A stretch of DNA of 5,246 bases from Erysipelotrichaceae bacterium (GTDB lineage Bacteria > Bacillota_I > Bacilli_A > Erysipelotrichales > Erysipelotrichaceae), in the NCBI GenBank assembly GCA_900770275.1, contig CAAGJS010000325.1:1-5246 (forward strand). Direction: 5' to 3'. Made by a program: the position numbers and the translations under genes. Position 1 is the first letter of the stretch, and every line of letters begins with the position of its first letter. A model generated the notes under the pieces. That model was not told the DNA's origin. It ran no database searches and saw only the letters and a program-made list of their open reading frames with translations. Below, one piece after another: positions 1 to 5,244 of this stretch.

Positions 1-305
1 GGCGCAATGCCAAGGAACGCACATCCCACAACGCCAATGATCAGCACCGTCACAAACATCGGCTTCTTGAAGCCCTTGTTGTCGGCGATCGTTCCGCAGA
101 TCGGGCCGAGAATTGCCGCAATGATCGTCGTAATCGAAGTCGCATAGCTCCAGTACTGCAGATACTGCGCCTGCGTAAAGCCTGCCTGCCCCGCCAGCGT
201 ATCAAACCAGATCGGAATCAGCGTCGAGACCATCATCGTAAAGGCAGAGTTGCCAATGTCATAGTAAATCCACGACTTCTCCACCTTATTGAACTGTTTG
301 AACAT
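1..305 (-). CDS. MFS transporter, UMF1/Atg22-like family (5' part only)
   Basis: This is the first 101 codons of a membrane transporter; the gene continues past the left edge. The protein begins MFKQFNKVEKSWIYYDIGNS. The Y-D-I-G-N-S-A-F signature (residues 15-22) in the first membrane helix, shortly after a Lys/Glu-rich start, is typical of the UMF1 (Atg22-like) branch of the major facilitator superfamily. Hydrophobic segments lie at about 12-36, 51-73 and 82-101. Between the second and third is a motif-A-like loop, G-T-I-A-D-N-K-G-F-K-K (71-81), as expected in MFS proteins. The ATG at 305-303 is preceded by a GAGGG ribosome binding site about 6 bases away. The substrate of bacterial UMF1 proteins is mostly unknown; yeast Atg22 is linked to vacuolar amino-acid efflux. 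The gene is divergent from the GDPD-lipase gene, so a shared role in phospholipid breakdown is possible but is inference. Confidence 0.85.
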   Translation of the reverse strand, partial: MFKQFNKVEKSWIYYDIGNSAFTMMVSTLIPIWFDTLAGQAGFTQAQYLQYWSYATSITTIIAAILGPICGTIADNKGFKKPMFVTVLIIGVVGCAFLGIA

Positions 306-326
306 AGTTTTCCCTCTTTTTCCTCT

Positions 327-332
327 ATTATC
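327..332 (-). promoter_or_regulatory. Candidate -10 box for the MFS gene
   Basis: Read on the minus strand this is GATAAT, one mismatch from TATAAT. It lies 21 bases before the MFS start codon and would give a very short leader that still holds the GAGGG ribosome binding site. No good -35 is visible: the place where it should be is occupied by the CTTTGT/ACAAAG dyad. Tentative. Confidence 0.3.
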
Positions 333-338
333 CCGTGC

Positions 339-354
339 CTTTGTATTAACAAAG
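339..354. promoter_or_regulatory. 16-bp dyad, possible operator between divergent genes
   Basis: The sequence is CTTTGT-ATTA-ACAAAG: two perfect 6-base arms around a 4-base AT spacer. It sits between the divergent MFS and GDPD-lipase genes, just upstream of a candidate minus-strand -10 and about 30 bases upstream of the plus-strand TATAAT. The size and symmetry suit a dimeric repressor or activator site. No T run follows on either strand, so it is unlikely to be a terminator. The regulator is unknown. Confidence 0.35.
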
Positions 355-384
355 TAAGAAAAATGTAAAATCCGTTACAAACAG

Positions 385-390
385 TATAAT
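385..390 (+). promoter_or_regulatory. Candidate -10 box for the GDPD-lipase gene
   Basis: A perfect TATAAT lies 99 bases upstream of the GDPD-lipase ATG, in an AT-rich stretch. The best-spaced -35 region (around 361-368) is a poor match to TTGACA, so the promoter may be weak or need an activator. The implied 5' leader is about 90 bases. I see no strong hairpin or recognisable riboswitch in that leader, only two copies of CAGCAT (401-406 and 411-416). Confidence 0.4.
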
Positions 391-489
391 ATGCACTTTT
401 CAGCATGAACCAGCATTTTTTACAATATGCCAGTCTGCTTTCCGCGCACAATACAGCTAGAATAAGAACGAAAACGAAAGGAAGATGCT

Positions 490-2175
490 ATGAAACCACT
501 GATCTGGGCCCATCGAGGAGCCTCGGGACACGCACCCGAAAACACGCTCGAAGCATTTCAGAAAGCCATCGATATGAAAGCCGACGGCGTCGAACTCGAC
601 ATCCAGCTGACAAAGGACGGTGAAATCGTCGTCTGCCACGACGAAACCATTGACCGCACCTCCAACGGCAGCGGAAACGTCAAAGACTACACACTGGCCG
701 AGCTCAAGAAGTTCAACTTCAACAAAACACATCCCGAATATGCCCACGCCTCCATTCCAACGATGAAGGAGGTATTTGAACTTATCAAGCCAAGCCCTCT
801 CACCATCAATATCGAACTGAAGACCGGCCAGTATGACTACGACGGCATCGAAGAAAAGATTCTCGCCCTCACCAAGGAAGAAGGCATGGAGGACCGCGTC
901 ATCTACTCCTCCTTCAACCACTATTCCATCAAGAAGATCCAGCAGCTCGACCCTGACGCAAGAACTGCCTTCCTCTACAGCGACGGAACCCTGGACATGC
1001 CTGCCTATGGCGAAAAGAATGGCGTCAATGCCCTCCATCCATGGGTCTACAACCTGCGCTACCCGAACTTCATGCAGGAATGCAACGAAAAGGGTCTTGA
1101 AGTAAATGTCTGGACCGTCAACACCAAGGATGAAGTCATGGCATGCGTCCAGGCAGGCGTTCACGCCATCATCACCAACTATCCCGACTATGTACGACGC
1201 CTCGTCAATGGCGTCAACCAGTCCAACGTCTTCCAGAACTTCATTCTGAATGACGTACAACCCTGGCTCAACAGCTGCGTCAAGGCCCAGGACATCACCA
1301 ATGCCCAGGGACTGCGTCTGCGCCTCTATTCTGCCGTCAATCCGAATGAAAAGGCAGCCATCGTCATGGTCCATGGCTTCTGCGAATTCTTCGGAAAATA
1401 CCACGAAACAGCCTACCGCCTCTATCAGGAGGGCTATTCCATCTTCTTCGGCGAACTGCGCGGACATGGCGACAGCGAACGTGCCACCAACTACAGCGAC
1501 TCCCGCGTCGGCGTCAAAAATCTCGACGAATATGTCGACGACGTCACCGCCTTTGTCGAACAGGGGGCCAAGGTACAGTCCAGGACCGGCCGCCTCTATC
1601 TCTTCTCCCATTCCCTTGGCGGATGCGTCTCAGCTCTTTATCTTGAAAAGTATCCGGATACCTTCCGCTGCGCCGTACTGTCTTCGCCGATGCTGAAGAT
1701 TGATTTCCGCGGCATCCCTGATCCGGCCGTCAACCTTCTCAAGGTTTACTCCAAGATCGTCAAGAACGACGACGAATTTGCGCCGAAGAACGGACCGTTC
1801 ACCGGCGAATACGACTTCGAAAACAGCTCCGCCATGGACGAGGACCGTTACAACTACCAGTTCTCGATGCGCCTGGAAAACAGGAACTATCAGACCTGGG
1901 GCGGCACCTGGGGCTGGGTCAAGGCTTCGCTCGAAGGCGGTCAGCGCGCCATCGATAACGCCGCCAGAATCAAGACACCGGTACTCATTCTTCAGGCCGG
2001 CGCCGATACGATGGTCGACAACCAGGGCCAGCTCGAATTCATGGAAAAAGCCGGAAACGCAACCATGATCAAATACCCCGGCGCCAAGCATGAACTGTAC
2101 GCCGCCGACGATGCGACCCGCAACAAGTGGTTCCGCGACATCATCGCCTTCTATCATTCCTTCGATCAAAAGTAA
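490..2175 (+). CDS. Bifunctional fusion: glycerophosphodiester phosphodiesterase + PldB-like lysophospholipase
   Basis: A 561-aa protein with two enzyme domains. Residues 1 to about 240 are a GDPD domain: HRG at 8-10, PENT at 16-19, the metal-binding E35-x-D37, H50 in CHDE, and E109-x-K111, with WTVN (208-211) and TNYP (229-232) near the end of the barrel. The expected catalytic pair is H8/H50. This domain splits glycerophosphodiesters into glycerol 3-phosphate and an alcohol. After a linker of about 25-30 residues, residues from about 266 to 561 are an alpha/beta hydrolase resembling lysophospholipase L2 (PldB): HGF (295-297), RGHGDS (324-329), EYVDD (347-351), nucleophile S375 in SHSLGG, SSPM (398-401), WGGTWGW (470-476), MVDNQ (508-512) with acid D506, and H534 in GAKHE. 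The triad S375/D506/H534 is intact. There is no signal peptide or membrane helix, so it should be cytoplasmic. The ATG follows AAAGGAAG by 5 bases. The frame is unbroken across the junction. The exact lipid substrate is inferred; monoacylglycerol lipase activity is an alternative for the second domain. Confidence 0.93.
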   Translation: MKPLIWAHRGASGHAPENTLEAFQKAIDMKADGVELDIQLTKDGEIVVCHDETIDRTSNGSGNVKDYTLAELKKFNFNKTHPEYAHASIPTMKEVFELIKPSPLTINIELKTGQYDYDGIEEKILALTKEEGMEDRVIYSSFNHYSIKKIQQLDPDARTAFLYSDGTLDMPAYGEKNGVNALHPWVYNLRYPNFMQECNEKGLEVNVWTVNTKDEVMACVQAGVHAIITNYPDYVRRLVNGVNQSNVFQNFILNDVQPWLNSCVKAQDITNAQGLRLRLYSAVNPNEKAAIVMVHGFCEFFGKYHETAYRLYQEGYSIFFGELRGHGDSERATNYSDSRVGVKNLDEYVDDVTAFVEQGAKVQSRTGRLYLFSHSLGGCVSALYLEKYPDTFRCAVLSSPMLKIDFRGIPDPAVNLLKVYSKIVKNDDEFAPKNGPFTGEYDFENSSAMDEDRYNYQFSMRLENRNYQTWGGTWGWVKASLEGGQRAIDNAARIKTPVLILQAGADTMVDNQGQLEFMEKAGNATMIKYPGAKHELYAADDATRNKWFRDIIAFYHSFDQK

Positions 2176-2190
2176 TCAATTTCTCATTCC

Positions 2191-2234
2191 GACGGGAAAC
2201 GGAAGAGTATTTCTCTCCCCTTCCCGTCTTTTTT
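2191..2234 (+). terminator. Intrinsic terminator of the GDPD-lipase gene
   Basis: A perfect 8-base stem, GACGGGAA (2191-2198) with TTCCCGTC (2221-2228), is followed directly by TTTTTT (2229-2234). The 22-base loop can form a smaller inner stem (AGAG with CTCT). It begins 15 bases after the TAA stop at 2173-2175. Confidence 0.85.
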
Positions 2235-2250
2235 GTGATCATGCACAAGA

Positions 2251-2280
2251 AAACGGAACCCAGTCTCCTGAATTCCGTTT
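2251..2280 (-). terminator. Intrinsic terminator of the PTS-SIS operon
   Basis: A perfect 8-base stem, AAACGGAA (2251-2258) with TTCCGTTT (2273-2280), lies around a 14-base loop, 6 bases beyond the end of the SIS gene. Read on the minus strand the stem ends in a T-rich run (TTTTCTT), somewhat weaker than the tail of the neighbouring plus-strand terminator. It stands between the two convergent genes and is the natural stop for the leftward operon. Confidence 0.65.
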
Positions 2281-2286
2281 CTCATC

Positions 2287-3027
2287 TCAGAACGAATACT
2301 TAATTGCGTCCTTGTATTCCTCGTACAGCTTCTGGTTCAGCTCATCGCCGCCGTCAATATTTGCACTGTAGAAGACCGGCGGATGTTTCAGGCCGCGCCG
2401 CACAAGTTCGTTGGCCGTTTCCGCGACAATCGCATCCAGCATGATCGCTCCGATGACCGTGGAAGTAGGACCGCTTTTCTGATCCGTACCTTCAATCGGT
2501 ACGCAGGCATCGCCAATATCTCCATGATTATCCAGAATGACATCACAGAAATCATAAAGCTTCTTTCCCGAAGGATGCCTGGAAGAAACCGAACGGGAAT
2601 AAGCCAGATTGGTAATGCCGATCACCGAAGCACCATGTTCTTTGGCACACATGGCAATTTCAATGGTCACCGGATTTCGACCCGAAACAGAGTGAACGAT
2701 CAGAACATCCCCTTTCTGAAAGCCAACCGTCTCACCAACCGTCGTCCCATAGCCGACGCACCGTTCCATCTTGCTGGTAAAGGTAATCGGAGAGCGATCC
2801 AGAAGAACTTCCCGCGCAAAGATCGGAGTAATCGTCATCAGTCCGCCAGCGCGATAATACAGTTCCTGACTCAGAATGCCTGCATGGCTTGCGCCGAACG
2901 CATAGATCGCATGTCTGCTCATGACCGCATCCGCAAGCAGAGTGACGCACTGCTCCATGTGGGGCCCCTCTTGCTTTTCAACCTCTGCAATCAGGCGGTT
3001 GATCTTATCGAAATACGCAAATTCCAT
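2287..3027 (-). CDS. SIS-domain sugar-phosphate protein, UPF0309 family
   Basis: A 246-aa protein of the UPF0309 group (SIS-type sugar isomerase fold, related to phosphoheptose isomerase). Family hallmarks in order: the phosphosugar loop FGASHAG (44-50), YYRAGGL (57-63), a second loop HSVSGRNP (112-119), SRHPSGKKLYD (149-159), GPTSTVIGA (186-194), and PPVFYSANIDGGDE (216-229). The length is normal for the family. SIS domains bind phosphosugars and commonly isomerise aldose/ketose or amino-sugar phosphates; the exact reaction of UPF0309 proteins is not established to my knowledge. The ATG (3027-3025) overlaps the EIIC stop by one base (TAATG) and has no clear Shine-Dalgarno of its own, so its translation is probably coupled to EIIC. 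As the last gene of the operon it likely processes the sugar phosphate made by the PTS; that role is inference. Confidence 0.88.
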   Translation of the reverse strand: MEFAYFDKINRLIAEVEKQEGPHMEQCVTLLADAVMSRHAIYAFGASHAGILSQELYYRAGGLMTITPIFAREVLLDRSPITFTSKMERCVGYGTTVGETVGFQKGDVLIVHSVSGRNPVTIEIAMCAKEHGASVIGITNLAYSRSVSSRHPSGKKLYDFCDVILDNHGDIGDACVPIEGTDQKSGPTSTVIGAIMLDAIVAETANELVRRGLKHPPVFYSANIDGGDELNQKLYEEYKDAIKYSF

Positions 3028-4304
3028 TACTTGATCAGATGGGCAATCGAACCTTCAATGATGCCCCAGAGTGAGAAGTCCTGGCCGCCATAAACCAGCA
3101 TCCAAGGCTGAATCGTATGGTTGAAGAAGTAAGCACCGAAGCCAACCAGCAGAACCATCACGATACCGTTGACGGCGCAGGCAATGATCGTGCCGCGGCG
3201 TCCGCCATAAGCATTCGCAATAATCGCAGCGCAGCCATTCTCGAAGAAGCAGGTAACAACCAGCGGAATGACAACCGTCGGGAATCTTCCAGCCGTCAGA
3301 AGAATGGTAATCGTCGAAGTAATCATTGCCGTAATGAAGCCGATGATCAGAGAGTTCGGGCCATAGTTGAAGATGACAGGGCAGTCAAGCGCAGGAATCG
3401 CGCCCGGAACAACCTTCTCCGCAATACCCTTGAAGGCCGGAACGATTTCACCAATGAGCATACGAACGCCCTGCAGCATGATTGTCATACCAACACCAAA
3501 GTAGATGGCATGCGTGAAGCAGTAGGTAAAGAAACCAGTGGATCCGCCTGCATAGCCCCAGACTTCACCCGGAACAAGGCCGTTCGCCAGCAGAATGAAG
3601 TAGAGAACGATATAAACAACCGCAATCGTAATCGAACCCGTAATCGAAACTTCACGCAGGAAGCCGAGAGACTTCGGAACCTTAACATCTTCGCAGCTCT
3701 GCGAGGGATCGCCGGTCAGCTTTGCAATGCCCGCCGAGAGAACAGAAAGTGTCGTCGTCGGATGGCCGATCGTGAAATCATCCTTCCCGGTTACCTTCTT
3801 GACCAGCGGATGCATCAGGTTCGGCGCAATGACCATATAGAGACCCGTAAATACAGCCGCAAGACCAATCAGCTTTCCACCCGTCAGACCGGCATCAACA
3901 CCGGCTGCGATAAATACATACGGGAACCAGTACAGCATGTGACCCGTAAGGAAGATGGACTTCCACTTGGTAAAGCGGGCAATCAGCAGGTTGAACGCAA
4001 AGCCGATCAGCATAACGATACCGATCTGCGTCCCGTATTCGCCGCCGATATCAACCGTCGAAGTCGGAGCAGCAGCTTCCGGAAGAATTGCATTGAACGC
4101 CGCCGAAATGCCATCGATGGAATTGCCCGTAATCAGGCCGGTGCCGGCATTCAGAACAAAGAATCCGATTGCCGTCATCAACGTTCCACGAATCACTTCG
4201 GAAGCCGATTTCTTCTGCAGAATCAGTCCGATCATCGCGACCAGCGCCAGGAAGATTGCACCTTGTCCAAAAATCTCGTTGATAATAAAGTTCAGAACAG
4301 CCAT
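3027..4304 (-). CDS. PTS EIIC permease, ascorbate (UlaA/SgaT) family
   Basis: A 425-aa, very hydrophobic membrane protein: the sugar channel and phosphotransfer permease of a PTS. It resembles E. coli UlaA along its length: KKSASEVIRGT (31-41), IGFFVLNAGTGLIT (46-59), FLTGHMLY (118-125), DFTIGH (176-181), LQGVRMLIGEIVPAFKGI (277-294) and VPGAIPALDC (299-308) followed by a GPNSLIIGF segment (315-323). It is shorter than UlaA (about 465 aa), ending soon after the last hydrophobic segment. The family has about 11 membrane helices. The ATG has an AAAGGGG ribosome binding site 6 bases upstream. It lies 27 bases after EIIB and overlaps the SIS gene by one base. The family fold is clear but the substrate is not: no ascorbate catabolic genes are seen, so another sugar or sugar acid may be transported. 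Confidence 0.92.
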   Translation of the reverse strand: MAVLNFIINEIFGQGAIFLALVAMIGLILQKKSASEVIRGTLMTAIGFFVLNAGTGLITGNSIDGISAAFNAILPEAAAPTSTVDIGGEYGTQIGIVMLIGFAFNLLIARFTKWKSIFLTGHMLYWFPYVFIAAGVDAGLTGGKLIGLAAVFTGLYMVIAPNLMHPLVKKVTGKDDFTIGHPTTTLSVLSAGIAKLTGDPSQSCEDVKVPKSLGFLREVSITGSITIAVVYIVLYFILLANGLVPGEVWGYAGGSTGFFTYCFTHAIYFGVGMTIMLQGVRMLIGEIVPAFKGIAEKVVPGAIPALDCPVIFNYGPNSLIIGFITAMITSTITILLTAGRFPTVVIPLVVTCFFENGCAAIIANAYGGRRGTIIACAVNGIVMVLLVGFGAYFFNHTIQPWMLVYGGQDFSLWGIIEGSIAHLIK

Positions 4305-4310
4305 AGTTTT

Positions 4311-4317
4311 CCCCTTT
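4311..4317 (-). promoter_or_regulatory. Ribosome binding site of the EIIC gene
   Basis: Minus-strand AAAGGGG, 6 bases before the EIIC ATG. It is part of a 13-base sequence, AAACAGAAAGGGG, repeated exactly at the EIIB ribosome binding site (4637-4649). Confidence 0.75.
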
Positions 4318-4331
4318 CTGTTTTCCTGTAA

Positions 4332-4625
4332 TTAGTGCTTTTCTGAATACTGCTTCATGAACGCAAGTGTCTTTTCTTCAATTTCCTTCGAATCCAGAAA
4401 ATCGTGAATCGTAACAACCGGCATCGTTGCCCGGTCCGTAATCCGATCTGCCAGCTCCTGAGAAATGAAGATCACGTCACAATCATTGGACAGACATGTC
4501 CCCACATCACCGGTAAACGTATCCGCCTCCAGATTGTTCTTCTTGAGGACATCATCAATCGCCATTCGCAGCATCAATGATGACCCGCAGCCAAAACCAC
4601 ATACACACTGAATCTTTGGTACCAT
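4332..4625 (-). CDS. PTS EIIB, ascorbate (UlaB)/galactitol-like family
   Basis: A 97-aa cytoplasmic phosphocarrier that takes phosphate from EIIA His and gives it to the sugar at EIIC. The N-terminal strand and P-loop read MVPKIQCVCGFGCGSSLMLR: C9 in VCGFGCGSS matches the phosphocysteine of UlaB (VCGNGQGSS). The loop also has two extra cysteines, C7 and C13, close to the active one. The remainder fits the family fold, with a second strand DVIFISQELADRI (50-62). The length is usual for a single-domain EIIB. I prefer the ATG at 4625-4623 to an in-frame ATG 33 bases upstream (4658), because the downstream one is preceded by AAAGGGG (11-base spacing, rather long), the protein then begins directly at the first beta strand, and the gene then starts 7 bases after the EIIA stop. 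The longer version would overlap EIIA by 26 bases with no ribosome binding site. Confidence 0.9.
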   Translation of the reverse strand: MVPKIQCVCGFGCGSSLMLRMAIDDVLKKNNLEADTFTGDVGTCLSNDCDVIFISQELADRITDRATMPVVTIHDFLDSKEIEEKTLAFMKQYSEKH

Positions 4626-4632
4626 TTCTGAA

Positions 4633-5082
4633 TCATCCCCTTTCTGTTTCGGTCCCATTAATCAGTTGATACAGACTCTCTTCATCGCTGCAGTTTTCAA
4701 TTCTGCTGAGCATATCCTTACTCATCAGCATCATTGCGATCTTCTGCAGATATTCCATATGCGCAGTCTTATCGCGGCACGCCAGTGCCATCACAACATC
4801 GACCGGCCCCTTCGTACTGTTGAAATCAACCGGATTATCCAGGGTAATAAGGGAAACAGATGTTTTCAGCACATCATCGCCTGGCGCTGAATGAGCCAGA
4901 GCGAACCGCGGCGTCAGCACAATATAGGGCCCCAGTTCTTTTACCCCGCCGATCATTCGATCAATATAGGCAGGCTTGATATCTCCGCTTTCCACCAGCA
5001 GCTGACCGGCATTGCGAATCGCATCCTGCCAGTCGCCCGCATGAACATGTACCTTCAGATTTCCCCTCTCAATCAGATTCAC
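4633..5082 (-). CDS. PTS EIIA, fructose/mannitol/ascorbate-type (UlaC-like)
   Basis: A 149-aa cytoplasmic phosphocarrier that accepts phosphate from HPr on a histidine. Numbering from the GTG start, the sequence has NLIERGNLKVHVHAGDWQDA (2-21), LGPYIVLTP (50-58), the active-site H64 in FALAHSAPGDD (60-70), SVSLITLDNPVDF (75-87), PVDVVMALA (93-101), and a second conserved histidine H108 in AHMEYLQKIAMML (107-119). This matches the UlaC pattern (WQDA, GPYFVLAP, AxPH). I chose the GTG at 5082-5080 because AGGAGA stands 6 bases upstream and homologues begin at about this point. The in-frame ATG at 5115 would add 11 residues without homology, lacks a ribosome binding site, and lies inside a large dyad. 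It is the first gene of the EIIA-EIIB-EIIC-SIS operon. Confidence 0.9.
   Translation of the reverse strand: MNLIERGNLKVHVHAGDWQDAIRNAGQLLVESGDIKPAYIDRMIGGVKELGPYIVLTPRFALAHSAPGDDVLKTSVSLITLDNPVDFNSTKGPVDVVMALACRDKTAHMEYLQKIAMMLMSKDMLSRIENCSDEESLYQLINGTETERG
4637..4649 (-). promoter_or_regulatory. Ribosome binding region of the EIIB gene, inside the EIIA gene end
   Basis: Minus-strand AAACAGAAAGGGG holds the AAAGGGG Shine-Dalgarno for EIIB and also encodes the last residues of EIIA. The same 13 bases recur in front of EIIC (4311-4323). The placement supports the EIIB start at 4625 and translation linked to EIIA. Confidence 0.6.
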
Positions 5083-5088
5083 AATGAA

Positions 5089-5094
5089 TCTCCT
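5089..5094 (-). promoter_or_regulatory. Ribosome binding site that fixes the EIIA GTG start
   Basis: Minus-strand AGGAGA, a strong Shine-Dalgarno match, is separated by 6 bases (TTCATT) from GTG at 5082-5080. It directly abuts the left arm of the 5095-5138 dyad, so folding of the leader RNA could affect access to it. Confidence 0.8.
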
Positions 5095-5138
5095 GGTATA
5101 TCCTAATTGGCCCATTCAAATGGTCTAATGGATATACC
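5095..5138. promoter_or_regulatory. Large dyad in the PTS operon leader, candidate operator or RNA hairpin
   Basis: Outer arms GGTATATCC (5095-5103) and GGATATACC (5130-5138) are perfect 9-base inverted repeats. At the centre is a second inverted repeat, CCATT-CA-AATGG (5112-5123). The stretches between (5104-5111 and 5124-5129) are only partly complementary. The element ends directly against the EIIA ribosome binding site. It could be bound as DNA by a repressor: the arms loosely resemble GTxTAxAC-type half-sites of the HutC branch of GntR regulators. It could instead act as an RNA hairpin near the start of translation. No T run follows, so it is not an intrinsic terminator. Confidence 0.5.
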
Positions 5139-5244
5139 TTTTCCTTTCTACCCGATCGTATCCGTCGGGTTTAAAACCTTTGTTAGAATCGAAATCGTGA
5201 ATGTGTACTTGATTGTTCTCCTTGAAGCTTGACTTCATCAGAAA
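5125..5244 (-). CDS. Possible C-terminal fragment of an upstream gene
   Basis: One minus-strand frame is open from the right edge for 39 codons, ending in TAG at 5127-5125. It reads FLMKSSFKENNQVHIHDFDS and continues with a charged tail ending RKRYIH. The composition is protein-like, but I do not recognise it, and 39 open codons can occur by chance. A second frame is open only to TAA at 5185-5183. PTS operons of this kind are often preceded by a regulator gene, so the tail of one would fit; that is inference. If real, its end overlaps the right arm of the 5095-5138 dyad. Confidence 0.25.
   Translation of the reverse strand, partial: FLMKSSFKENNQVHIHDFDSNKGFKPDGYDRVERKRYIH
5150..5170. repeat. 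Small inverted repeat in the PTS upstream region
   Basis: ACCCGA (5150-5155) and TCGGGT (5165-5170) form 6-base arms around a 9-base loop. Overlapping its right end is the palindrome GGTTT-A-AAACC (5168-5178). Neither strand shows a convincing T run, so a terminator is unlikely; an operator or promoter-proximal structure is possible. I found no convincing -35/-10 pair in 5139-5246. Confidence 0.3.

Noticed and set aside
391..420. Possible small terminator or attenuator in the leader of the GDPD-lipase gene (ATGC...GCAT followed by T run)
   Set aside because: The possible stem is only 4 base pairs, too weak to support.
457..1611. Long 384-codon minus-strand frame opposite the GDPD-lipase gene
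   Set aside because: It is a shadow of the plus-strand gene, which has clear family motifs. The antisense product is a V/G/D-rich string with no recognisable domain and no ribosome binding site.
2707..2720. A further copy of CAGAAAGGGGATG, like the EIIB ribosome binding region, within the SIS gene
   Set aside because: It encodes the in-frame F-Q-K-G-D segment of the SIS protein and no gene starts after it, so the match is probably chance.
2383..3093. 236-codon plus-strand frame opposite the SIS gene
   Set aside because: No family motif is seen, while the opposite strand matches UPF0309 along its length.
3117..4331. 404-codon plus-strand frame opposite EIIC
   Set aside because: The product is extremely rich in Asn, Arg and Glu, as expected when hydrophobic codons are read in reverse; EIIC on the minus strand is unmistakable.
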